Source: Micromonosporaceae bacterium (GTDB taxonomy: Bacteria > Actinomycetota > Actinomycetes > Mycobacteriales > Micromonosporaceae). From it: DNA of 33,287 nt. Shown here one piece after another: positions 23,030 through 30,510 of this stretch. The translations under genes and the position numbers were made by a program. Each line of letters opens with the position of its first letter. Within the stretch, counting starts at the first letter, position 1. Under the pieces are notes generated by a model. The model saw nothing but the letters and a program-made list of their open reading frames with translations, did no database searches and was not told where the DNA came from. The stretch lies in the NCBI GenBank assembly GCA_009377645.1, contig WHTQ01000047.1, positions 1 through 33,287 of the forward strand, given 5' to 3'.

Positions 23030-24117
23030 TGGCCATCATCGACGCCACCGGGTCCACGGCACCGCCGGTGGTGGCGCGGCTGTCGCGGCTGGACCGGTTC
23101 CTGCCGGCGTGGATCGGCCTGGCCATGCTCGCCGGCCTGTTGCTCGGCCGGCTGGCCCCCGGGCTGGGCGGCGCCTTGGAGGCGGTGTCACTCGGGGATG
23201 TCTCGCTGCCGATCGCGCTGGGGCTGCTGGTGATGATGTACCCGGTGCTGGCCAAGGTGCGCTACGACCGGCTCCACACGGTGACCGGCGACCGCCGGCT
23301 GCTGGTCAGCTCGCTGGTCCTGAACTGGCTGCTCGGGCCGGCGGTGATGTTCGCGCTGGCGTGGGTCTTCCTGGCCGACCAGCCGGCGTACCGCACCGGC
23401 CTGATCGTCGTGGGGCTGGCCCGCTGCATCGCCATGGTCATCATCTGGAACGACCTGGCCGGTGGCGACCGGGAGGCCGCCGCCGTGCTGGTCGCCCTCA
23501 ACTCCGCCTTCCAGGTGCTCGTCTTCGGGCTGCTGGGCTGGTTCTACCTGAGCGTTCTGCCGGGCTGGCTCGGGCTGCCCGGCACCGGGCTGAACGTGTC
23601 CGGATGGGACATCGCCGGCAACGTGCTGATCTTCCTCGGGATACCGCTCGCGGCCGGGTATCTCACCCGCCGCCTCGGCGAGCGCGCCCGGGGCCGCAGC
23701 TGGTACGAGACGACCTTCCTGCCCAAGGTCGGCCCGGCCGCACTGTACGGGCTGCTGTTCACCATCGTCATCCTGTTCGCCCTGCAGGGCGACGCGATCG
23801 CGTCCCGGCCGTGGGACGTGGCCCGGATCGCGGTGCCGCTGCTGGTCTACTTCACGGTCATGTGGGCCGGCTCGTTCGTCCTCGGCCGGAGCATCGGCCT
23901 GGGCTACCAGCGCACCACCACCCTGGCCTTCACCGCCGCCGGCAACAACTTCGAGCTGGCGATCGCGGTGGCCATCGCCACCTTCGGCATCACCTCCGGC
24001 CAGGCCCTGGCCGGAGCGGTCGGGCCGCTGATCGAGGTGCCCGTCCTGGTGGCGTTGGTCTACGTCAGCCTCGCCCTCCGGCGACGGCTGTGGAGCACCA
24101 CCGAGCAGAGAGTATGA
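23029..24117 (+). CDS. acr3: ACR3-type arsenite efflux permease
   Basis: A 362-residue membrane protein with about ten helices. It has the ACR3 landmarks: GLARCIAMVIIWNDLAGGD with the essential Cys (residue 133), and AAGNNFELAIAVAIATFGI near the C-terminus with the conserved Asn-Asn-Phe-Glu. It exports As(III) using the proton gradient. ATG 23029 overlaps the arsR stop; an in-frame GTG 23023 would add two residues. Its stop overlaps arsC (ATGA). Length and order arsR-acr3-arsC are typical of actinobacterial operons. Confidence 0.93.
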   Translation: MAIIDATGSTAPPVVARLSRLDRFLPAWIGLAMLAGLLLGRLAPGLGGALEAVSLGDVSLPIALGLLVMMYPVLAKVRYDRLHTVTGDRRLLVSSLVLNWLLGPAVMFALAWVFLADQPAYRTGLIVVGLARCIAMVIIWNDLAGGDREAAAVLVALNSAFQVLVFGLLGWFYLSVLPGWLGLPGTGLNVSGWDIAGNVLIFLGIPLAAGYLTRRLGERARGRSWYETTFLPKVGPAALYGLLFTIVILFALQGDAIASRPWDVARIAVPLLVYFTVMWAGSFVLGRSIGLGYQRTTTLAFTAAGNNFELAIAVAIATFGITSGQALAGAVGPLIEVPVLVALVYVSLALRRRLWSTTEQRV

Positions 24118-24515
24118 CCATGGCCGAGATCCCCTCCGTCCTGTTCGTCTGCGTGCACAACGCCGGCCGCTCGCAGATGGCCGCCGGGTGGCTGCGCCAG
24201 CTCGCCGGCGACCGGGTCGAGGTCCGCTCCGCGGGCACCGAACCCGCCGACCAGGTCAACCCGGTCGCGGTCGAGGCCATGCGCGAGGTCGGCATCGACA
24301 TCGCCGGCCAGCCCCCCAGCAGGCTCGAGTACGACACCGCCCAGGCCAGCGACGTCATCATCACCATGGGCTGCGGTGACGCCTGCCCGGTCTTCCCGGG
24401 CAAGCGGTACGAGGACTGGCCGCTGGCCGATCCCGCCGGCCAACCAATCCACGTTGTTCGGCGCATCCGCGACGACCTCCGAGACCGGGTCCGGCGGCTG
24501 GTCGACGAGCTGTAG
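24114..24515 (+). CDS. arsC: Arsenate reductase, low-molecular-weight phosphatase type
   Basis: A 133-residue protein with the CX5R phosphatase loop VCVHNAGRSQ (Cys13, Arg19), RSAGTEPADQVNPVAVEAMR, and the C-terminal part TMGCGDACPVFPG (Cys87, Cys91) with YEDWPLADPAG. It reduces arsenate to arsenite. The CGDAC spacing is shorter than the Cys82/Cys89 pair of the thioredoxin-coupled S. aureus enzyme; the actinobacterial relatives use mycothiol and mycoredoxin, which suits this host. ATG 24114 overlaps the acr3 stop; ATG 24120 is an alternative. Third gene of the ars operon. Confidence 0.92.
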   Translation: MTMAEIPSVLFVCVHNAGRSQMAAGWLRQLAGDRVEVRSAGTEPADQVNPVAVEAMREVGIDIAGQPPSRLEYDTAQASDVIITMGCGDACPVFPGKRYEDWPLADPAGQPIHVVRRIRDDLRDRVRRLVDEL

Positions 24516-24644
24516 CCCGCGTCAGATCACGCGCGGTGGTGGCCTGGTCGGCCGATCGTAGGCGGCATCAGCCGAGACCGATCCTGCACTAGACACATCG
24601 CTGACTCAATGGCGATAGTGGACCCCGAAGGGGAGGGAGGGTCA

Positions 24645-25760
24645 GTGGCTAACCGGGTGCACCCATCGAAAAGGATGCCAGGGCGGGTGGTAGGAGCGCT
24701 GGTCGTGGTGCTGGTGCTGGTCGCCGCCGGCGCGGTGGTCGGGCTGGTGCTGCAGGACCGGTACCGGGTGCCCGAACAGGACCTGTTCGGCGGCTCCCCC
24801 TCCCCGACCCCGTCTCCCACCCCCGAGCCGGGAGCGGACATCACCGGCCCGCTGGACCTGTTGCTGGTCGGCATCGACCCACGGCCGGACCAACCCGAGT
24901 GGGTCCCGAACGCCGACGCCGTACTGGTCCTGCACGTCAACGCCAGGCTCACCCGCGGATACCTGTTCTCGCTTCCGCGCGACCTGCTGGTCGACGTCCC
25001 GGCCTTCGAGCCCTCCGGCTTCGACGGCGGGCGGACCAAGCTCACCCACGCCATGAGCCGCGGCAGCCAGATCCCCGGCCAGGACCTGCCCGACCGCGCG
25101 CAGGGCTTCGCCCTGCTGGCCGAGACGGTGCACGAGTACACCGGGATCGAACGGTTCGACGCCGGCGCGGTGCTCAACTTCGCCGGCTTCACCGACCTGG
25201 TCGAAGCGGTCGGCGGCCTGGACGGCTTCTACGTCGACCAGCCGGTAGCCTCCCAACACCGGCACCCGGACGGCTCGCACCGGACGCTCCGACCGGGTGG
25301 CGGCGGGTACGTCGGCCCCCAGAAGGTGTACGAGGTCGGTGAGCAGCGCCTGGCCGGCTGGGAAGCACTGGACTACGCCCGGCAGCGGTACATCGACGGT
25401 GCCGACTACGCCCGGCAGCGGCACCAGCGCCAGCTAATCCAGGCGCTGGTCCGGGAGCTGTTCGCGCAAGACCTGGTGACCGACCCGGCCGGGCTGGACC
25501 GGGTGGTGCAGACAGTCGGCGACGCACTGGTCTTCGACGGCCGCGGCCAGCGGTTGATCGACTTCGCGTTCGCGTTGCGGCGGCTCAACGCCGACCGGAT
25601 CGCACTTGTCGGCCTGCCCGGCAGCAGCGTCATCAACGGCGGGAGCTACCAGGGTGAACGGCTCGACCCGGTAGCGGATGACTTCCTGGCCGCGGTCCGT
25701 GACGACCGGGTCGCCGGGTTCCTGGCCGACCATCCGGGGCTGCGTGACGGCCAGCCCTGA
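24645..25760 (+). CDS. LCP-family (LytR-CpsA-Psr) cell-wall glycopolymer ligase
   Basis: A 371-residue protein with a short cytoplasmic start, one membrane helix (GALVVVLVLVAAGAVVGLVL), a Pro/Ser linker and an extracellular LCP domain: DLLLVGIDPRPDQ, ADAVLVLHVNARLTRGYLFS, LPRDLLVDVP (Arg/Asp that bind polyprenyl pyrophosphate), FAGFTDLVEAVGGL and WEALDYARQRYIDGADYARQ. These enzymes attach teichoic-acid or arabinogalactan-type polymers to peptidoglycan. GTG 24645 follows GGAGGGAGG. Its 3' end is overlapped on the other strand by the open frame of the CDF gene. Confidence 0.88.
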   Translation: MANRVHPSKRMPGRVVGALVVVLVLVAAGAVVGLVLQDRYRVPEQDLFGGSPSPTPSPTPEPGADITGPLDLLLVGIDPRPDQPEWVPNADAVLVLHVNARLTRGYLFSLPRDLLVDVPAFEPSGFDGGRTKLTHAMSRGSQIPGQDLPDRAQGFALLAETVHEYTGIERFDAGAVLNFAGFTDLVEAVGGLDGFYVDQPVASQHRHPDGSHRTLRPGGGGYVGPQKVYEVGEQRLAGWEALDYARQRYIDGADYARQRHQRQLIQALVRELFAQDLVTDPAGLDRVVQTVGDALVFDGRGQRLIDFAFALRRLNADRIALVGLPGSSVINGGSYQGERLDPVADDFLAAVRDDRVAGFLADHPGLRDGQP

Positions 25761-26843
25761 CCACTGCCGCCCTCCCCCGCGACCCCGGCGACGTTGGTGG
25801 GACAGGTCGACGTGATGCCCGGCGCCGGGGTGGCTGGCCGGGTCGGTGTGCACCGTGGCCGATGTCAGGCGTGGCACGGCGTGGGTGAGCTGGTGCTCGG
25901 CATCGGCGGCGATCTCGTGCGCGGCCAGCAGGCTCAGGTCCGCGTCCAGGACGATGTCGGCCTCGGCATGCAGCCGGTGACCGATCCACCGCAGCCGCAC
26001 CGCACCGATGCCGCGTACCCCCGGGATAGTCCGGAGGGTGGCCTCGGCCCGATCCACCAGCTCTGGGTCGACCGCGTCCATCAGCCGCCGGTACACCCGC
26101 CGGGCGGCATCCTTGAGGACGAACCCGATCGCCACCGTGATCGCCAGCCCGACCACCGGGTCGGCCCACCGCCAGCCGATCCAGGCACCGCCGGCGGCGG
26201 CGACCACCGCCAGCGAGGTGAACCCGTCGGTGCGGGCGTGCAGCCCGTCGGCGACCAGCGCCGCCGACCCGATCCGCCGACCGACCAGAATCCGGTAGCG
26301 GGCCACCAGCTCGTTGCCGGCGAACCCGACCACGCCGGCCGCGGCCACGTACGGCAGATGGCTGACCTGCGCCGGATGCAGCAGCCGGTCGATCGCGGTC
26401 CAGCCCGCGGCGACCGCCGAGGCGGCGATCACCGCCACGATCAGGATGCCGGCCAGGTCCTCCGCCCGGCCGAAACCATAGGTGTACGCGCGGGTGGCGG
26501 CGCGCCGGCCGAGCAGGAACGCGACCGCCAGCGGCACCGCGGTCAACGCGTCGGCGACGTTGTGCAACGTGTCGCCCAGCAGCGCCACGGACCCGGACCG
26601 GACGACGATCACCGCCTGAGCGACCGCGGTCACACCCAACCCCAGCAGGGAGATCCACAGTGCGCGTAGCCCGGCGCGGGAGGTCTCCAGCGCCGAGTCG
26701 ACCCGGTCAGCTGGGTCGTGCGAGTGCGGCACCGCCCGGTGCCGCAGCCGAGACCACCACCCCCTGACCCTCCGGTCACCGTCACCGTCACCCTCACCGT
26801 GGTCGTGCTGGTGCTGGCCGTGGGGTCTGTCTGGTACGGACAC
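25434..26843 (-). CDS. CDF-family divalent-metal cation efflux protein with read-through tail
   Basis: 469 residues from GTG 26843 (GAGGAGG 5 nt upstream). His-rich start (PHGQHQHDHGEG), six membrane helices with the CDF motifs LLGDTLHNVADALT (H-x-x-x-D) and VADGLHARTDGFTS (second H-x-x-x-D), and the cytoplasmic domain VRLRWIGHRLHAEADIVLDA. Family members end soon after HTDPASHPGAGHH (about 25800); here no stop occurs and the frame runs 327 nt antisense into the LCP gene, adding about 110 residues of no family resemblance. This suggests a lost stop codon or local frameshift. It exports Zn, Cd, Co or Ni and is divergent from its likely ArsR/SmtB regulator. Confidence 0.82.
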   Translation of the reverse strand: MSVPDRPHGQHQHDHGEGDGDGDRRVRGWWSRLRHRAVPHSHDPADRVDSALETSRAGLRALWISLLGLGVTAVAQAVIVVRSGSVALLGDTLHNVADALTAVPLAVAFLLGRRAATRAYTYGFGRAEDLAGILIVAVIAASAVAAGWTAIDRLLHPAQVSHLPYVAAAGVVGFAGNELVARYRILVGRRIGSAALVADGLHARTDGFTSLAVVAAAGGAWIGWRWADPVVGLAITVAIGFVLKDAARRVYRRLMDAVDPELVDRAEATLRTIPGVRGIGAVRLRWIGHRLHAEADIVLDADLSLLAAHEIAADAEHQLTHAVPRLTSATVHTDPASHPGAGHHVDLSHQRRRGRGGGRQWSGLAVTQPRMVGQEPGDPVVTDRGQEVIRYRVEPFTLVAPAVDDAAAGQADKCDPVGVEPPQREREVDQPLAAAVEDQCVADCLHHPVQPGRVGHQVLREQLPDQRLD

Positions 26844-26902
26844 CTGGACCTCCTCACTTGTCCGGGTTCTGCCCGGCCCCGGCCGTGCCGGGCCGGCATC
26901 GG

Positions 26903-26917
26903 CATAATATGTGCTCA
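26903..26917 (+). promoter_or_regulatory. -10 box of the leaderless smtB-like gene in the divergent promoter region
   Basis: CATAAT (26903-26908) lies 8 nt before ATG 26917, fitting a leaderless transcript. The 73-bp region between this gene and the divergent CDF gene (GTG 26843) is the only intergenic space, so a repressor bound here could control both. GTGC-TCATGTAC-GCAC around the start is a weak dyad. Confidence 0.5.
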
Positions 26918-27276
26918 TGTACGCACGCGACAACGGTGCAGGAGCTGGTCAGCCGCTACTGCAACTACCCGGCGATGCCCGGGTCGAGGCAGCCACGGTG
27001 ATGCTGCGGCTGCTGGCCGACCGCACCCGGCTGCGGCTGATGTGGCTGCTCTGCCACGGCGAGCACGACGTGACCACGCTGGTCGAGGCGGTCGGGGTGG
27101 CCCGGCCGGCGGTCTCGCAGCACCTGGCCAAGCTACGGCTGGCCGGGCTGGTCAGCACCCACCGCGCCGGCCGCCGCGTGCTGTACGCCGCCCGCCACGG
27201 TCACATCCGCCGGCTGGTCACCGAGGCGCTGCACGCCGCCGAGCACGAGCTTTCCGGCGCCCTCGACCACCCATGA
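26917..27276 (+). CDS. ArsR/SmtB-family metal-sensing repressor
   Basis: A 119-residue winged-helix repressor: LRLLADRTRLRLMWLLCHGE, recognition helix ARPAVSQHLAKLRLAGLV, wing HRAGRRVLYAA, and a His-rich last helix (ARHGHIRRLVTEALHAAEHE) at the place of the alpha-5 Zn/Co/Ni site of SmtB and CzrA. The pattern H-G-H ... H-A-A-E-H is near, but not identical to, D-x-H-x10-H-x2-E/H. It is expected to sense Zn, Co or Ni and control the divergent CDF exporter. GTG 26911 is an alternative start. Confidence 0.85.
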   Translation: MYARDNGAGAGQPLLQLPGDARVEAATVMLRLLADRTRLRLMWLLCHGEHDVTTLVEAVGVARPAVSQHLAKLRLAGLVSTHRAGRRVLYAARHGHIRRLVTEALHAAEHELSGALDHP

Positions 27277-27352
27277 CCGCGCTCCGGTTGGCCCGGTCGG
27301 CGTCCACAGTCACCTCTGACGTGTGTTGCGGCGGCGGGCGGGTACGGAGAAG

Positions 27353-27781
27353 ATGAACGCCATGGTCGATGCTCCCACCGGGCGGTTCTCCGCCCACTTC
27401 GAGTACGAGCGCCCGCGCTCCCTGCCGATCGAGACGTTCCCCTACCTGCGAGACGCGCTGACCGGAGACCGCCTCGACGTTGCCGCGCTCAACCTGCCGC
27501 CGGACCGCGCCGCCGAGCTGGGGCCGCTGCTGCAGCGCACGGAGTCCGCACTGCGCTCGCTCGGTGACGTCGGGCAGGTCCACACCCACAAGTGGGGCGA
27601 TGGTGGGGCGCACCTCCACCTGTGGCAGATCGTCCGGCCGCACGGGATGGTCCAGGCGCGCGGGGTGGGGCTGACGGTCTGGCTCCGTGCCCTTTCTGCC
27701 CTTCCCACCGAGGTCTGGGACGCCGCCTGCCGAGACTTCGCCCGCCAGATGGCTCGCGGCGGCGGCACCGCCCACCACTGA
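27353..27781 (+). CDS. HIT-like/uncharacterised actinobacterial protein
   Basis: A 142-residue protein. The central part GDVGQVHTHKWGDGGAHLHL has repeated H-x-H with Trp, and WQIVRPHGMVQARG follows, which recalls the His triad region of HIT/GalT folds. Helices at 58-78 and a C-terminal helix (TEVWDAACRDFARQMARG) surround it. Similar proteins are common in actinomycetes, and the activity is unknown. GGAG lies 3 nt before ATG 27353; ATG 27362 is possible. Confidence 0.6.
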   Translation: MNAMVDAPTGRFSAHFEYERPRSLPIETFPYLRDALTGDRLDVAALNLPPDRAAELGPLLQRTESALRSLGDVGQVHTHKWGDGGAHLHLWQIVRPHGMVQARGVGLTVWLRALSALPTEVWDAACRDFARQMARGGGTAHH

Positions 27782-27962
27782 GCCAGCCGCGGCGCCGCGC
27801 TATCCACCGGCTGGTTGATCGATTGGTCGGCAAAGTGGTGGCACGAGACCGGTCCGCTGATCGATGACATGGCCTGCAGCCTGGGCGAGAGTTGCTGCGG
27901 GCGTCCGTCAACGTCAGGCAGCCGCGCCGGCGACCGAGTGGGATGCCGTTGGAGGGTTGGAG

Positions 27963-28859
27963 ATGGAGTTGCAGGTTCACCCGCCGGCGAGTACTCATAC
28001 GCTGGGCCGGGATCTCGGCCCGGTCGGCCGGCTGGCGAGGGTGGTGGCGGGCCTGGCCAGCCTCGGTCTGGGCGGGTGGTTGGCCACCGAGGACGGGTTG
28101 ACCGCGGTGGATGTCGCCGCGATCGGTGGGTACGTGGTGTTGATCGCCGGGTTCTATCTGGCGGCGACGGCCGTGCTGGGTCGAAGGTTGCTGGCGCGGA
28201 TCAGCCCGTGGACTGCTACTACGCTGTTTCTGACTCCGGTGGTTGTCCTCGCGCTGCTGCCGGGTGTGCCGAACAACCTCCGGGCCGCGATATTCATCTA
28301 CTATGGCGTGTCGCTGCTGCTGATCGCCGCGATCGGGTACGGCGGCTGCGAGGTGGTAGGGATCCCGATGGCGGTGCTGCGCCGCCGGGACGTGGTCTAC
28401 TGCCCGCTGAACGCGATCGACGCGGTGGAGCGGCCGCTGGCGCAGGTCCCGCACCGGCCGACGGCGCTGGTGGCCGGTGGGCTGGTGGCCGCCGCCGGGG
28501 TCCTGCTCGGCGTTGACGAGTTCGCGCCGGACGGCGGCGGCTGGCTGCCGGTGGATGCGCGGTGGGCCGCGGTGCTGCTGCTGCCGGCGATCGTCGTCCT
28601 GGGCCGGCTCGCGTGGCTGGCCCGAGCCGACGGCGAATCGCCCAGCCCAGGGCGGCGTACCGGCAGCGTCCTGGGCGTCGTAACGCTGGCCGCCGCGGCG
28701 GTCATCACGGCGGTGACCGGCTCGGTGTCGTTGTTCTTCACCGCGGTGTTGGCGCTGATGCTGGTTGGTGGGGTGGTGGCCGCCCTATGGCGGGTGGCCG
28801 CCGCTGGCCGCAGGCGTACGGCATCGTCCGCGACCAACCACGGCCCGGATGCGTGGTAA
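27963..28859 (+). CDS. Polytopic membrane protein (DUF6410-like)
   Basis: A 298-residue protein with about eight hydrophobic segments. It begins TLGRDLGPVGRLARVVAGLA, then paired helices, a central cytoplasmic piece with two Cys (GYGGCEVVGIPMAVLRRRDV and YCPLNAIDAVERPL), then four more helices and a basic tail. The central Cys-containing loop is the DUF6410-type signature, from memory. GGAGG lies 7 nt before ATG 27963; an earlier in-frame ATG (27864) lacks one. Function unknown. Confidence 0.65.
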   Translation: MELQVHPPASTHTLGRDLGPVGRLARVVAGLASLGLGGWLATEDGLTAVDVAAIGGYVVLIAGFYLAATAVLGRRLLARISPWTATTLFLTPVVVLALLPGVPNNLRAAIFIYYGVSLLLIAAIGYGGCEVVGIPMAVLRRRDVVYCPLNAIDAVERPLAQVPHRPTALVAGGLVAAAGVLLGVDEFAPDGGGWLPVDARWAAVLLLPAIVVLGRLAWLARADGESPSPGRRTGSVLGVVTLAAAAVITAVTGSVSLFFTAVLALMLVGGVVAALWRVAAAGRRRTASSATNHGPDAW

Positions 28860-28873
28860 GGAGATGGCGTGCA

Positions 28874-28903
28874 GGGCGGACGCGCACACCTCCGCGCCCG
28901 CCC
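28874..28903. terminator. GC-rich hairpin between convergent genes
   Basis: GGGCGGACGCG (28874-28884) pairs with CGCGCCCGCCC (28893-28903) at 10 of 11 positions around an 8-nt loop, between the membrane protein and the SRPBCC gene. Confidence 0.5.
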
Positions 28904-28933
28904 CAAGACCACACACCCACCCAGACGACCCGA

Positions 28934-29488
28934 CTAGCGCGGCCAGCCCGTACCGGCGATGCCGAGCTTCTCGGCGTACGCGTCGTGGAGCTCGTCCCAG
29001 CCGTAGTTCCGTGCGTCGTTACCGCGGATCGGGCCGATCGGCCGCCCGTCGAGCAGATGCTCGGCGACTACCAGGCAGAGGTGCCAGCCAGCAGCCACCT
29101 TCGGCAGCCAGTCCCGGTCCTCGACCGTATGGCGCAGGGTCAGCCGGGTCCCGGAACCGGTCGCGGCGAGCTCCCACCGCAGCAGGTCGGTGCCCCAGCT
29201 GTACTCCAGCAACGTTGGCGGCTCGGCGTGGCGTACCACCGCCGGCAGGTCCACCGATGTCTCTGCGTCGATCATCGTCAGGGTCGCCTCGCCGACCGTA
29301 CCGAGGTTGCGGTCCGCGGTGTATGGCGACCACGCGTACAGCTGCTCCGGTTCGGTCAGTGCCGCCCACACCCGCTCCGGCGGGTGCCGCAGGTCCCGGA
29401 CGAAGACCAGCGTCCACCGGTCTTCGCTAGCCTGGCTGTCGACCTCGAACAGCGGGCCCAGGTCCAAAGTGTTCCCGTCCATCGTCAT
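28934..29488 (-). CDS. SRPBCC/AHSA1-domain protein
   Basis: A 184-residue protein with an AHSA1-type START fold: VFVRDLRHPPERVWAALTEP, LYAWSPYTADRNLG, LLEYSWGTDLLRWELAATGS, TRLTLRHTVEDRDWLPKVAA and a last long helix region GWDELHDAYAEKL. These proteins bind hydrophobic ligands or help chaperones. The ATG overlaps the upstream ArsR stop (ATGA), the standard SdpR-type ArsR/AHSA1 pair, and the regulator probably controls this gene with itself. Confidence 0.85.
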   Translation of the reverse strand: MTMDGNTLDLGPLFEVDSQASEDRWTLVFVRDLRHPPERVWAALTEPEQLYAWSPYTADRNLGTVGEATLTMIDAETSVDLPAVVRHAEPPTLLEYSWGTDLLRWELAATGSGTRLTLRHTVEDRDWLPKVAAGWHLCLVVAEHLLDGRPIGPIRGNDARNYGWDELHDAYAEKLGIAGTGWPR

Positions 29489-29823
29489 CGCTCCTCCTGG
29501 TGGTCGGGCTGGTGGTCAGACCGGTTGTCGAGATGGCGCTCAAGGGCGTCGAGGTGCCGGTTCCACAGCCGGCGGTAGGGCGTGAGCCACTCGTCGAGCG
29601 CCTCCAGCGGACCAGTCTCGATTCGGTAGATGCGCCGCTGCGCGACGATCCGGCTGGTGACGAAGCCCGCCTCGCGCAGCACCTTCAGGTGCTTGGACAT
29701 GGTGGGCTGGCTGACCGCGAGCGCGGTCACCAGCTCACCGACGCTGCGTTCGGACTGGCGGAGCCGGTCCAGGATGCGGCGCCTGGTCGGCTCCGCGAGG
29801 ACGGCGAACGCGTCAACTGGCAC
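29485..29823 (-). CDS. ArsR-family regulator (SdpR-like), leaderless
   Basis: A 112-residue winged-helix protein: FAVLAEPTRRRILDRLRQSE, recognition helix VSQPTMSKHLKVLREAGFV, wing RIVAQRRIYRI, then the LEALDEWLTPYRRLWNRHLD dimer helix and a polar His/Asp-rich tail. No Cys or His metal site is visible, so it is not a metal sensor; this matches the class paired with AHSA1 proteins. GTG 29823 lies 7 nt after a -10 box, so the transcript is leaderless. Confidence 0.87.
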   Translation of the reverse strand: MPVDAFAVLAEPTRRRILDRLRQSERSVGELVTALAVSQPTMSKHLKVLREAGFVTSRIVAQRRIYRIETGPLEALDEWLTPYRRLWNRHLDALERHLDNRSDHQPDHQEER

Positions 29824-29830
29824 GGAACCT

Positions 29831-29860
29831 AGTATTCTCCATCAAGCATATGCTTGTCAA
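29831..29860 (-). promoter_or_regulatory. Consensus promoter with palindromic operator in the spacer
   Basis: On the minus strand TTGACA (29855-29860), an 18-nt spacer and AATACT (29831-29836) precede GTG 29823. The spacer and part of the -35 hold CAAGCATATGCTTG (29843-29856), a perfect 14-bp palindrome, well placed for autorepression by the ArsR protein. Confidence 0.8.
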
Positions 29861-30122
29861 GGCATGTTATGAGCCGTCCGGCCGAACCCGAAGGGTTACG
29901 AAGGGAAACTGACTCGGCGCTTTCGCAGGCCAAGGCTGGTTGACTGTGGACCTAGCGGGAGCATTATCGAAACTTTCCCCGCCCCTGGCACGCATGGTCA
30001 CGGTGCACCTGCAGATCAGGCAGAGGACCAGGCGTTTCGCCAGTCGTGAGGTGTCCTGCGTCCGGCAGCAAACGAGGGTCAGCGAGGCTGCCCTCCCACC
30101 AGCACCCCGGTACCGGTCGAGA
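29861..30122. other. Non-coding stretch, nothing recognised
   Basis: About 260 bases between the ArsR promoter and the XRE remnant. Short frames exist on both strands but lack family resemblance, ribosome-binding sites and the usual GC bias at third positions. Confidence 0.5.
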
Positions 30123-30363
30123 ATGGACGGCATGACCGCCTCACCAGACCCGGGTTCCGCAGAGCCCGGCGACCTCGGCGCATTCCTCAAGGCCCGCCGA
30201 GCGCAGCTGCGACACCTGGGCCAGCCCCGACGACAGCGGCCAGCGGCTCATGATCCTCACCGCAGAACCGGGCAGCCCTTCTGACGACTCACTCCGCATC
30301 CTCACCGCGTGGACGGCGCAACATCCACCTGCTGCCAGCGCGAGCACGACGCCCGAGGGATGA
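30123..30363 (+). pseudogene. XRE/MmyB-type regulator, internally deleted and frameshifted
   Basis: The N-terminal piece (from ATG 30123 or 30132) ends GDLGAFLKARRAQL, the first helix of MmyB-like XRE regulators. It is followed at once, in another frame, by SGQRLMILTAEPGSPSDDSL and ILTAWTAQ, the C-terminal end of the MmyB ligand-binding domain, with a stop at 30361. About 200 residues between are missing. Such regulators usually sit next to oxidoreductase genes they control, as the aldo/keto reductase here. Confidence 0.7.
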
Positions 30364-30413
30364 GCTGGCACACGCTAGCTGCCGCGGACATCGTTTGCGG
30401 GGGGTCCACCCCT

Positions 30414-30457
30414 CGGGTGACGACTGACATATTTTGCATTTCGTCAGTCGTCACCCG
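30414..30457. promoter_or_regulatory. Perfect 15-bp inverted repeat upstream of the aldo/keto reductase
   Basis: CGGGTGACGACTGAC (30414-30428) and GTCAGTCGTCACCCG (30443-30457) flank a 14-nt AT-rich spacer. It lies 53 bp before ATG 30511. It may be an operator (for the TetR or the lost XRE protein) or a terminator of the XRE remnant. Confidence 0.6.
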
Positions 30458-30510
30458 ATGATCGTCAGAGGCCGGGGAGTCCGGCGGCAATGGCGATGAG
30501 GAGGAGACGG

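Noticed and set aside
29940-30122. Upstream in-frame extension of the XRE remnant
   Set aside because: The added residues have no similarity to XRE proteins; the family N-terminus fits the start at 30123 or 30132.
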